From positions 1,178,001 through 1,242,000 of the forward strand of contig JACDQD010000012.1 of NCBI GenBank assembly GCA_019843655.1: a stretch of DNA of 64,000 bases. Reading direction: 5' to 3'. The position numbers and the translations under genes are program-made. Source of the DNA: Lethocerus indicus (lineage: Eukaryota > Arthropoda > Insecta > Hemiptera > Belostomatidae). The notes below the pieces were generated by a model. It had not been told where the DNA came from. It did not search any database and saw only the letters and a program-made list of their open reading frames with translations. This document shows, piece by piece, positions 1-9,285 of the stretch. Positions within the stretch are counted from its first letter, which is position 1. The number at the start of each line of letters is the position of its first letter.

Positions 1-639
1 TTTCCATTTTTAAAAAACAATAAATCAAATTCTTAAATAACTAGTTTATAAAAGACAAAAATTCCGATGTAACAATAGTCAGTGGTGTGGCCCTGTTTTG
101 CGGCATAAAATTACATCGTGTTTACATTGATTTGGACACACCAGTCATAACCCATACGCACCTTATGGCACATTAATAGTTCCAATAGATATGAGTACTA
201 CCGCGTAGGCGTGAAACCGACACCGGTCCCCGGTTCTCATGTATTTTACCGCCCTCTCGGAATACTAATTACTGAAAACAGATCCACTTCAGTATGTAAA
301 TAATTACAAGAAGTTCGACTTCTTAGCGTCGGGGCGAAGTCCGTTCAATATTCATGGGGCCGGGGGGAAAATTCAAATCCGATTCCGGGTTAAGAATGTT
401 ATATCGCCGCCCTTGGGGGGCAGCCCTTAAGGGGCAGAAAAAGGTGTAGGGACGGAGGTATTGTGAACCCTCCTCAGTTCTTAATATCCCTAGCTGGTGC
501 CCCACCTAAAGCATTGACGTTGATTTGTGCCCCGGGCACAATGGGCTTGTTAGATGCCCCCGCCAACAGGTGTACGCAACAGGTGAGAAAAACCTCCCGA
601 CCCCTCTAAACCAATGATCCCATTTCATTTACACAAATC
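1..639. other. No gene recognised
   Basis: Mixed-composition DNA with only short open frames on either strand. I see no domain, repeat copy or RNA gene here. The right edge runs into the first reverse transcriptase remnant. Confidence 0.5.
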
Positions 640-942
640 CAGGGCCTATTTCGACTCACTATTTTCTCCAATCCCCACACCCGACTGAAAATAACATATC
701 TAAATCGTAAATTTGGACGGTTGAGACCTCTTTTGAAAAGGACATCAAAACTGACAATAGTCAACAAACTGACAATATATAAAGCTATACTAAAACCGAC
801 ACGGACATACGGAATAGAACTATGGGGTTCCGCCAAGAAATCCAATATCGCTCGCATCCAAACATTCCAATCAAAAGTCCTTCTTACCATCCTTAATGTT
901 CCCCGGTATGTTTCTAACCGAACAATCCATAATGACGATTAA
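640..942 (+). pseudogene. Jockey-clade reverse transcriptase, C-terminal fragment
   Basis: Piece of the RT-encoding second frame of a non-LTR retrotransposon. Such an enzyme copies the element's RNA into DNA at a nicked target site. The plus-strand reading shows, in order, SNPHTRL, LNRKFG, RTSKL, KLTIYKAILKPTRTYGIELWGS, IARIQ and NVPRYVSNRTIH, the thumb and post-RT region typical of jockey-type elements. The same words recur at 18034-18545, 50545-50970 and 17046-17252, so the family is certain even though this copy is short. There is no start, no catalytic FADD-type motif and no 3' end; it stops at 942 just after NRTIHND. A scrap at 953-1000 resembles the hairpin family (GCCGAAACCGGTCTGG) and may have truncated it. 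It is a dead 5'- and 3'-truncated copy. Confidence 0.85.
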
Positions 943-1976
943 CCCCGAGGGAATTTCGCCACACTGATGGCGAAAAGCCGAAACCGGTCTGGACAACCGA
1001 GCGTCAGGAAACGGAAACAATGACTATTAATACTTTAATTGACATTAGTGGCGTTACTCGGGTTACTCTATTGTGACTTCGGGTCTGTAAATAGACAGTC
1101 CGTTTAAGCGCCATTAGTACTGCCTTCCGAACGCTGCAATTAGTCTGGAATTTACCTCAACACACGGTTTTCGCACCTGATTTTACTCAAGTATATGGGA
1201 TCCCCAAGAAGATAAAAATATCTTCATACCGCAAAGCTTATATTTTATTATCTACTGATGCAAATATGATTAGAAAGATTATACAGATTTTTCTTTGATT
1301 GCTATATTTAGGTCTGAACTGATACCGGATTTTTTGTTGTTAGTCGAGAATGCTGATGGGAACCACAGGGGGAGAGGTTCGGCGAACCACAGGAGAGAGA
1401 GAGGCGTAGTACCGTGAAAGCGAAATATAGAAAAAAAAATACCGTAACTCATCCATTTTTATCTGCCGTTCCCTTCAGAAACTGCCGTAGGTATATATAC
1501 CTGCCACCCTTTTGTTGGCAGATTTCGGCGATACCTTTGAAGGTACCAGCACCACCCGGTCCCTACCTGCCTGGGCGAGGAGAATTCGGACACGTCCGAA
1601 TAGAATTCTCGAAACTGCGACCAGGGTACAAATTCTATAGAGGTGGGAGGAAAACAGTAAGAGACCCCGCTGCGCTGTATCAGGTCAAAACTGTTATAAT
1701 ACAGAACAGAATTCTCTGCACCATAAAATCCCCAAATACTATGAAAATTCGAGGGCTTGAAAACGAGTTATTAGACAAGGAAATTGACTGAGGCATTTTT
1801 TATTTTAAGCACGACTACGATTTTAAAATTATATTTAGTTGACAGAGCGATTTGATAACACTAGTGTACTTTTTGAAGGAGAATCTCAACTCATCTGTAT
1901 CAGCTTAATTAATGTTTATGATAGAGCTGAAAATATTATATTTATATATTATAAAATTTATTATAAAATACTATAT
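943..1976. other. No gene; possible hairpin-element scrap at left
   Basis: Bases 970-1000 look like a worn piece of the hairpin element described at 8010. The open frame at 1414-1791 (125 codons) has no recognisable domain. AT-rich sequence fills 1800-1976. Confidence 0.4.
1580..1610. repeat. Imperfect palindrome
   Basis: GAGAATTCGGAC at 1580-1591 is followed by AC and then GTCCGAAT, with GAATTCTC closing at 1603-1610. The inner 8-bp stem is perfect and the outer stem is offset by a few bases. It could be a hairpin or a dimeric binding site; no function is evident. Confidence 0.5.
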
Positions 1977-2162
1977 TTAAACCGCAATTTTGGAGTGCTG
2001 AAACCGCTACTGGAAAGGTCTTCAAAACTAACTATGGCCAAAAAATTAAAGAACATACAAAGTTATATCGAAACCGACGTTGCTCGAATCCAGAGATTCC
2101 AACTGAAAATCCTTCGAATCCCGTATGTTTCCACCAATCGCACTCTCCAACACCAGTCTTAA
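1977..2162 (+). pseudogene. Jockey-clade RT fragment with internal deletion
   Basis: The plus-strand frame reads LNRNFGVLKPLLERSSKL, then jumps to ETDVARIQRFQLKILRI and PYVSTNRTLQH. Compared with the copy at 640-942, the segment corresponding to YKAILKPTRTYGIELWGS is missing, so the element has suffered an in-frame internal deletion. It is flanked on the right by repeat family G. It is a dead remnant. Confidence 0.75.
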
Positions 2163-2177
2163 AAAGTCAAAAAATCG

Positions 2178-2256
2178 GCATTTTAATAATTTGATAATTT
2201 GCGTGCGAATTAATATTAAAAAAATAATGAAACATAATTGATCTCAAAACTTGATT
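2178..2256 (+). repeat. Repeat family G, copy 1
   Basis: The stretch containing AATTTGATAATTTGCGTG, GAATTAATATT and CATAATTGATCT matches the reverse complement of 9192-9285 along about 80 bases. It is an interspersed repeat of unknown class. It begins just after the RT remnant, so it could be part of that element's 3' neighbourhood, but other RT copies lack it. Confidence 0.6.
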
Positions 2257-2685
2257 TCAAATCGTATTTCTTTCGGGGTCAGCGTTATATCTCGTGACTC
2301 CCGATTCACAAGAATTCGGCCGAGGGTGGGGTCTGGTCCATCGAATAAATAATATAAATGTAAAGGCGTTGAGCGACACATCCGAAGTCAAACAAGATAG
2401 CCAAGAGGACCCGTTCTAGAATCACTCAGTGTCAAGAAATAATCCTGAAAAGGGGGGGGCGCGGAGGGATTTGCCCGCTTATCGGAGGAAACTCGATAAG
2501 CCCACCTCTTCCAGGCTTCGGAGCAACAGGGCATCACGTGTAACGTCTGAACTTTAAGTGAAATGTTAAACATATCTATAGCCGCGTCTACCTTTCAACT
2601 CCAAGTCCTTAACCTTTTTCCAGGCACACTCAGGTGAGTGTGACACGCTACAGAAGATAATATTTTTAACATCGTTGAAAAATTA
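2257..2685. other. No gene recognised
   Basis: Includes a G/C-rich stretch near 2440-2530 and AT-rich sequence before the MITE. The only open frame of note (2388-2573, minus) has no recognisable domain. Confidence 0.4.
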
Positions 2686-2689
2686 TTAA

Positions 2690-2881
2690 CCCTCTATGGG
2701 CCCTTGTAACTTTCAGGTCACATTTCAATTTATCGAGAAATTACCAAATAATTATAGCTTTTTTCGTGAGATGGCGCATAAATATCAATTTTTTTTCATT
2801 TGCCTATACAGGTTTGTAATTGCCGATTTTTCGTCCCTCCAATTTTTTTGGATTTAAAATAAAAATTCGGCCCATAGAGGG
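2690..2881 (+). mobile_element. piggyBac-like MITE, copy 1
   Basis: Short non-autonomous DNA element of 192 bp. It begins CCCTCTATGGGCC and ends with the inverse, GGCCCATAGAGGG, between TTAA at 2686-2689 and TTAA at 2882-2885. TTAA duplications and CCC-starting termini are the hallmark of piggyBac-type transposases, which would have to act in trans. The interior is AT-rich and noncoding and contains GCTTTTTTCGTGAGATGGCG. Copies at 11509 (inverted) and 30037 share the whole body. Relative to these, about 35 bp are missing around the TTGTCAAGACAACC segment. Confidence 0.85.
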
Positions 2882-2885
2882 TTAA

Positions 2886-3410
2886 TTTTTATACATGATC
2901 ATCATTCAGGTACATTCGGTCAGGGGAGTTTTTCAATTACCCTCTCCAATATTTTTTAACAAAACTAGTAAAGTAACTATTCGCCTCATAAATTTACCTA
3001 ACTTATTTCCAATATCCATTGTATATCCCTTTAAATTTATAATTTTCAGTTGTACGAATACCAATCACGATTTGACGCTTGTTACAAAGTGGCGACGTCG
3101 TAAAAGTGTAGGAAATTAGTTTCGCAGCCATCAAGTAGTAAACGGAAGAACTTCTTCCAACCCGCCATAAACGCGCCAGGAATTGAAGTGTTTATTCGTC
3201 TGCGGAATGCCGAGGTTGAAATTGCACGGCGGCCGTCGCTTTATGCGTTCACGGAGTTGATTATTCTATAATTGCTTTCTGCTACTGAAGACAACGACGC
3301 GGACGTGAAAAACACTTTTTGCCGACCGAACACATCGGGGTTCGACCGAACACACATTTTTCCCACTACAACGCGGGGGTTGGCGATCACAGGAAACTGA
3401 AATGAATACC
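2886..3410. other. No gene recognised
   Basis: AT-rich left half and a more GC-rich right half (3170-3400). No conserved domain in the open frames at 2895-3119 or 3241-3444. Confidence 0.4.
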
Positions 3411-3529
3411 GCTGGTTTGGTCTTTTGCTATTTTTTTTTAGCAAAAGACCGAACTAGCGAGAGGAGACGGAAACGCACGAAATCTACAGTATTTCAATCC
3501 CTCGCAGGCCACAAAACAGGTATTCTGAA
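3411..3529 (-). mobile_element. Hairpin element, short form, cap on the right
   Basis: GGTTTGGTCTTTTGCTA at 3414-3430 pairs with TAGCAAAAGACCGAAC at 3439-3454 across a T-run, making a tight hairpin. The right arm continues to CACGAAATCTAC and then the cap (ATTTCAATCCCTCGCAGG, ACAAAACAGGTATTCTGAA). The left arm is cut short, so most of the palindrome has been lost from its centre and left side. No clear target duplication. Confidence 0.85.
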
Positions 3530-4636
3530 GAATATGACTTTCTAAAAATAAATTGTAAATAATTTTGATAGTGTGTATCTAATATACAAGCCCGGTTAAT
3601 GATCCATTGTTGGTGAAAATACCTTTTTGTAATATATCTCGAATTTGAATCTCATTTACACATTTATCCGATTTTTATTAATTTATGTCCTTATAGGAGC
3701 TTATTTCAACACATCCAATCTTTGCTTTAACGGTACGGGCACTTTGATATCCATTCCCATGATAAACAAAATTCAAAGTTGATGTTTCTTGTATCAACGT
3801 GTTGTAAACAGGTCGCTGTACGCGCCAGTAATTAAATATAATCAAGGGTATAATTGTTTAAACGATGACAAACTAAATTGTCGATGAAAACCAACTACTG
3901 CAATATATCGCTAAATAATGGAACGACCGGGAATGCATCTCGCATAAAAGAGGTGCACTCGATAAGAATTTCAACTTGCAGTACCTTTCAATGCGCTCAA
4001 ATGTCTTGTTAGGTCATGAAAATTTCATGAAACCGTTAACATCTACCGGGAGATATCGTATCTACACGGCCACCGAAGCGCAATCTTTTGTTTGGAGCCG
4101 AGTTTAAATTTTATTTTCAATCCATTGCGTCAGTTTCCGAGAACGGACGGCGGCGTTTAAACAAAGATCGTCGGACGGTCCTCAGCGGTTTAGATATTCC
4201 CGATCGGACGTAGATAAATGGGCTTATCACGGGCGGACATCGGAGCCCGTGCCCGTGCCAGAAAACCGCTGGCGTCAAAATTACAGGCCCCACATTACAA
4301 TTGGACAAATTGCATAAGCGGAGGCCGATCAACGATTCGGGACAGCGGTCGATACAAGACCCCCGTCCCTTTTGATTCATTTTATACGACGCGAATTCAG
4401 GACAAGCTTATTTAGTTACTTTTTTTGTTTACTTGAGCTAAACCGATCTACGACATGGCATTTCTAATCTTATCTGAATCGACATAACGAAAGTGCTCCC
4501 AAGTTTTAAAATTTTCGAGGTCCCCCCCGCCCCGTACGGAGGGAACGATAAGAGGTCAAAGCTAACACCGGAATAATTTCGACCGTGTATTTATGGCGTG
4601 TTCAAATATTGAATAGTTTAAGTACTAATAATTCGG

Positions 4637-4639
<3 letters not shown>
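3530..4639. other. No gene; CpG-rich block at right
   Basis: AT-rich sequence to about 4050, then a CpG-rich block (about 4060-4400) with overlapping open frames on both strands (4117-4380 minus, 4218-4415 plus). Frames on both strands of the same block suggest composition rather than coding. Confidence 0.45.

Positions 4640-4687
<48 letters not shown>
4640..4687. repeat. (AT)n microsatellite
   Basis: About 24 uninterrupted TA units. Confidence 0.97.
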
Positions 4688-4689
<2 letters not shown>

Positions 4690-4751
4690 TTAGCGACAGT
4701 GCCCCATTACTTCATTCCGTCCTATGCCAGTTTGTAAGACAATTTGTGAAG

Positions 4752-4964
4752 AATACCTGTTTTGTGGTCTCCGGGGGGTTGGAATAGCGTCGATTTCGTG
4801 TGTTTCCGTCTCCTCTAGCCGGTTTGGTCTTTTGCTTTATCGTCACAGTAAAAGTGACAGTGACAGTGCAGGCAGCATGCCCGAAAAACATTCAAAGTGA
4901 CTAACACACGGTCTAGCAAAAGACCAAACCGGCGAGAAGAGACAGACACACACGAAATCTACGA
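4752..4964 (+). mobile_element. Hairpin element, cap on the left, with 11-bp duplication
   Basis: Starts AATACCTGTTTTGTGGTC (cap), followed by the left arm (GATTTCGTGTGTTTCCGTCT) and the right arm ending CACGAAATCTACG. The centre is shortened to a GTGACAGTGACAGTG loop region. Exact direct repeats AATTTGTGAAG lie at 4741-4751 and 4965-4975, immediately outside both ends. This defines the boundaries: capped terminus on one side, CGAAATCTAC terminus on the other. No coding capacity. Confidence 0.9.
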
Positions 4965-4975
4965 AATTTGTGAAG

Positions 4976-5544
4976 TTTAAATGCACTAATAAATCCCGGA
5001 AAGTGTGAACTAACTATAAGTATGCCAATTGTACGACGTATTTCATTAAAATTTTTTTTTTATTTTTATTTTTTAATAAACGCTTTACTACAGCGATCAG
5101 GCGGCGAATGACCGGTACAAACGCAGTTCGATTGCGGCTTTTTAATCGACCGGCAGTCGTAAAAGCTGCGGGCCTCGTAAAACCCTCGAAGGGCCCCATT
5201 CGAATAGTTAATTAATTTTACAGATTGCGAAGTGTAATCAAAAGGGTATAGGGCTGACTAATGGCCGGGAACATGAAAGGAGGATTATTCCCGCCTAGCA
5301 TCATCACCGAGGCAATAAACCGAGACGAACGACCGGTCGAAACACGCGATATATCAGCTACACGTAGGAATAATTTTAATATTTATTCCCATCACATATA
5401 GTTCCTTCTATTTTAAATTATGCTATGTATCCGCATCAAAGAGATCAACGCTTCTTTGTTAGGAAGCATACTGAAATCATTGCTGTACACTTTGATGTTA
5501 TTTTCACGATAAATACAATTGCTTTTTTAAATTTTTTTAAATTG
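4976..5544. other. No gene recognised
   Basis: A run of T and A at 5050-5075 and a CpG-rich patch at 5090-5190; nothing recognised. Confidence 0.4.
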
Positions 5545-5700
5545 CACAATCTTACATGTTATAGGTGTAACTGATTTAAGTATCGAGCTAAAATTGTCCA
5601 CACGATTAAGGAATCATCCAACGGTGACACTTTCCTAACTTTTTTATTCTAGACAAAGAAGATCTCCGGAGTAAAGGGGTTCGACTAGAGGATTGGGAAG
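5545..5700 (-). pseudogene. Jockey-type 3' UTR remnant
   Basis: Read on the minus strand this matches the noncoding tail shared by the copies at 17046, 17904, 40015 and 50440: GAGATCTTCTTTGTCTAGAA near 5650-5670, an AAGTGTCACCGTTGGATGAT block, then TACACCTATAACATGTAA and AGATTGTGCAATTT near 5545-5575, followed by an A-rich run (T-rich on plus). Only the untranslated tail survives; no RT codons remain. It is a severely 5'-truncated insertion. Confidence 0.65.
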
Positions 5701-7004
5701 AGCCTGAATGAAATTTGGGCAATCGCATTTCGCGATTCGGACGACGGCAGTGCCGACAATTTTCAGTACAAATTTTACCCTTCCGTCGCGTTAAACGAAG
5801 TCCCTTTTCTGCCCATTTGCCTACAAAGGTTCCCTTAGAATATTTATCTCGCTTGCGATCTTGTGTCTCCAGACGATCGTGGCGGTAATTACAGAGGCGC
5901 CTACGCCCGTGCGATATTCCGATGCCTCGTTGATCACCAATACAAAATTTTTACAACCGACCAAACTCACGTCTGCAGCTGGCCATTTTGCGGGTGATTT
6001 TCGCGGGTAGCATTAAATTATATATATTTTCACTGATTCAGTAAATAAAATTAATATTGTATAATATCTACAGAATACCTTGAATTTATTATGTATAACT
6101 ATTATATTATTTGTATTTAAAAATTTATTTATGAAAATAATTTCGTATCTGGGAGATTGTGGGCCTCAAAAATTCCTCGAAGAAAGCAACATTTCAGTCG
6201 TAAATTAACTTGAATCTTTCTTCTTTTCAACAGGTTAAATGAAGGATTAACTCGAGTAGAATTAATTGTGTCGAGCGCACGCTGAAAAATATATCGTTTA
6301 CATTGTTTTCAAATGGAAGATTTAAAATGTAACACGGTCGGACGAGGACGAATTGATCGGAGGTTGGGGCCATGTGTTTCGTTCCAAGGGCTTGTGTGTT
6401 TGTTTCCCCAGCGGTTGTGTGTGGACGACGGGCCCCGCTTTGTGTAGAGACGACCAAAACGAATTTCAATTAGGTCCCCAGTCCTGGCGCCGCCTCCTCC
6501 TCCTTTCTTTCTCTCGGCTTTCTTTTCAATTAAACCATTTCGTCGTCTCTAAATGCAGGGGGGGGCGGGAGGGAACGATTATTCAAATGAAACAATAAAT
6601 TAAACGGCCGCTAATCGCCGGCGCGTAAACACCCGGGTACAAAACGCGTAATTCCGAAACTCCGTAATTACAGAACCGTAAAATTAATTACGGGGCCGAT
6701 AAATACCTGGGCGCTGTGGCGTCTACCCGGCCTAAATGGAAGGTCGGTCGACCCGCGCGACGAACGGGGGTATATCTATCGTTGGGAACAGGATTTCCGT
6801 CTCTGGAGGCGGCCAAGGTCGGAACGCGGTGATAGCGATGACTGTTATGATTCATCGCATAACTGACGGAATAGTGTATTGAATAACCGAGTTGAAACAA
6901 AGAGCGCTTGCCGGAAGTCCTGAACCTTATTTCTGGCACTTGACACTTCTTGGATCTTGTATTACAAATGTATGGATATAAATTCTAGTTTTGATTGACA
7001 TTTG
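5701..7004. other. No gene; CpG-rich blocks with homeodomain-like sites
   Basis: A CpG-rich stretch near 5740-5990, AT-rich DNA at 6010-6330, then GC-rich 6350-6560 and a distinctive segment 6600-6850 alternating CpG words with TAATTA-type sites (TAATTACAG, AATTAATTACGG). This texture is seen in insect regulatory DNA, but no factor can be assigned. Confidence 0.35.
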
Positions 7005-7120
7005 AGAATGTTTTGCTCTCAATACTGCCCGTCCTTTTAACCTTAAATTCTGAACTAATTTGATCTTCTTCATTGCGGATAATTTTCATTGTTCCAAGCA
7101 AAGCGCCCTACCGCTGTATA
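7005..7120 (-). repeat. Repeat family D, copy 1
   Basis: On the minus strand it contains GAAGATCAAATTAGTTCAG, AAGGTTAAAAGGACGGGCAG and TATTGAGAGCAAAACATTCTC. These words recur in order at 12434, 34520, 34880, 39055 and 55690. The upstream CTTTGCTTGGAAC is shared with the 55690 copy. No terminal inverted repeats or coding frame seen; class unknown. Confidence 0.7.
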
Positions 7121-7784
7121 GAGGATGTTGATCTATCTTGGATGTCGGAATTAGGACAGGGGGGGTATCCAATACTCTGACTGGAAGTGGTACGGCAAAA
7201 GTTTAGGTCGTGATTAACAATATTAGAAAAAAAAACTTGTGTTCTATAACGTAATCACCATATAGGATAACGGGTTTTGAAGGGCGGGAATAAATGATAT
7301 ACTGGCGCAAGGCCAAGGTGTGAACAATAACGAGAGGTCTACTACTAGATCTTATATACGGCCACGGATTTATAATTTGAGAGCATAAAAAATAGAATAA
7401 AAACGTTCGTGGGAGAGGCGTGAGGGGTGTGAACAGTGGGCGGGCTTGAAAAACCTCGGGCTTTTCAAATTGGGTAATTACGATACGCCCTCGACGTGCC
7501 CTCGACTCCCGGCCTATCCGCGGATCGTACACCGCTTCTCGGAGTTCCGGTCGGCTTCATCCGATCAGAACCGATAGTTCCACGTTCCGCCCGACGGAGT
7601 ATCCAACCGGAGTATTTTAACACCCTCCGGGCGCAGATTTAACGAGCCGGCTCATGCACTGTCCCGGCACACGGTTCTTGTGGCGAGGAGATATCACACG
7701 CGGGTGACACTCTCCCGGATAATTATTCGTCGTATACGGGCAGAATAGTAGTAGGATTGGGACGAGCAGAAGGAAATTTGGGAT
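7121..7784. other. No gene; CpG-rich block at 7430-7750
   Basis: The minus-strand open frame 7203-7532 (109 codons) has no recognisable domain. The right half is CpG-rich with no repeat copy found. Confidence 0.4.
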
Positions 7785-8640
7785 TTTACGAGGTATATTG
7801 AGGCCGCGGTGAAGAGTGTGTTATTGGAAACATACGGAGAACTGAACATATTCGAAGATGATTTCTTCATTAATTTCGAAACTAATTTTCTTGTATATCC
7901 ACGTATTGTAAACTTCGCTGCAAGCAGAATGTTTATTAGGATACAGTAAATTCAAGAAAACATTCTTCAATGAACTGGAGTAACTGTCTTTAAAAACTAA
8001 AACAAAAAGTTTAATATACCTGTTTTGTGGTCTGCGAGGGGTTGGAATACCGTAGGTTCGTGGTGTTTCTGTCTCCTCTCGCTGGTTTGGTCTTTTGCCG
8101 GACCGGTGTTAGTCACTTTGGATGTTTTCGGGCATCCTCACTGTAGACAGTACAAGTGAAAGTAACAGTGCAGTGAGGATGCCCGAAAAACATCCGATGT
8201 GCCAACAGTGGCTAACACCGCTACCGAAGATGGCGAGTGGCCGAAACCGGTCTAGCAAAAGACCAAACCAGCGAGAGGAGACAGAAACACCACGAACATT
8301 ACGGTAAAACAATAAGGTTTGGGACTTAGACCGATTGAAGGAGTGTCTAGTTCAGATTTTATGACTCGGACGACTGTAGGTATGCTGAGATCATGGTGAA
8401 GAGTATTATTGGAAACATACCAGGGAGAATTGAAAACATATTCGAAGTTAATTTTGTCATTAATTTCAAGCTTATATTTCAAAGCTTATATTATAAAGAC
8501 TATTAGATCGAGGCCGTCGCTATAGGATATAGTAAATATTGAAAATTCAATGAACTGGGGAGTAAAATAACAGTTTGGGACTTGGGCTTAGGCCGACTGC
8601 ACTAGAGGGGTTCAGTAACTCTTGTGTGCTCAATAGAGTC
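7785..8640 (-). pseudogene. Tandem pair of jockey RT remnants split by a hairpin element
   Basis: Two diverged copies of one unit lie head to tail. Unit A is 7785-8009 plus 8306-8375; unit B is about 8376-8640. Both contain GGTGAAGAGT, TATTGGAAACATAC, the CATATTCGAAG block, CAATGAACTGG and GTTTGGGACTT. The minus strand of 8330-8445 reads NSPWYVSNNTLHHDLSIPTV, the post-RT signature seen at 18034. The hairpin element at 8010-8305 interrupts unit A, so the duplication or the unit itself predates that insertion. Many stops and frameshifts; dead. Confidence 0.75.
8010..8305 (+). mobile_element. Hairpin element, near-complete, cap on the left
   Basis: Reference copy. Order: terminus TTTAATATACCTGTTTTG; cap to about 8050; left arm GTAGGTTCGTGGTGTTTCTG, CTCGCTGGTTTGGTCTTTTG, CTTTGGATGTTTTCGGGCAT; central loop around ACAGTACAAGTGAAAGTAAC; right arm GATGCCCGAAAAACATCC, AAGATGGCGAGTGGCCGAAA, AGCAAAAGACCAAACCAGCG; end CACGAACATTACGGT. 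The arms pair over more than 100 bp with scattered mismatches. Direct repeats AAAACAAAAAG (7999-8009) and AAAACAATAAG (8306-8316) flank it. Noncoding; a transcript would fold into a long RNA hairpin. Confidence 0.92.
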
Positions 8641-9191
8641 CTGTTTAACCTCGTTCAATGCGTCTATTATATCCTGAGTATCCTGAGTTATTCGTCAGGT
8701 GGGTCTGGGAGGGACCTAAAGAGGCTGATAAACTAAGGGGACACCTTCGGGGAGGGACGTGACCGGGAATAAGGCGCCTTTTGTGTGGAGCCCTCGACGG
8801 ATGAATTCGAAAGAGGGGATTTGTCCCGTTCATTCCTCGTACCTTTGAAGGGATTCCGAACGGGGTCGGCGGTATACCGAGGGACAAAAAATATCCCCCA
8901 CCCCCACCGCACAAACTGTAAGGTATTCTTGGTGGGGCTCCGAGAAGGTTTGAAATGACTCGAGGATTCAAAAGAGTGGAAATTATCCGGCGAGAAACCG
9001 GTCTGGCGAATATCCGACAGAAATTAAAATTAAAGCCAGTCTGGAATGCCTAAAACGCCTAGAGCCGAAACCTTACCAATCTCGGGGACCCTTCGGTGCT
9101 AACAGCTCCGTGGTTAGGATCAAATAGAAACAATAATGTTACCAACCAAATTTTCTTTCATCCATTTATCAACAACCGAAACAATTTACTG
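8641..9191. other. No gene recognised
   Basis: Contains a minus-strand open frame 8645-8971 of 108 codons, low in complexity (GGGGG-rich on plus) and without a known domain. GAGAAACCGGTCTGGCGAA near 8992 is a tiny hairpin-family-like word, too short to call. Confidence 0.35.
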
Positions 9192-9285
9192 TAAAGATCA
9201 ATTATGGTTCATTATTTTTTAAAATATTAATTCACACGCAAATTATCAAATTATCCGTCCTCCCGAAAATGCCTTAAATCATTTT
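9192..9285 (-). repeat. Repeat family G, copy 2
   Basis: Reverse complement matches 2178-2256: CCATAATTGATC, ATTAATATTTTAAAAAATAA and AATTTGATAATTTGCGTG. A 12-base insertion lies near the left part relative to copy 1. Confidence 0.6.

Noticed and set aside
606..890. 94-codon minus-strand frame with SIPYVRVGFSIALYIV
   Set aside because: Antisense shadow of the RT fragment. The same shadow appears opposite the 18034 copy.
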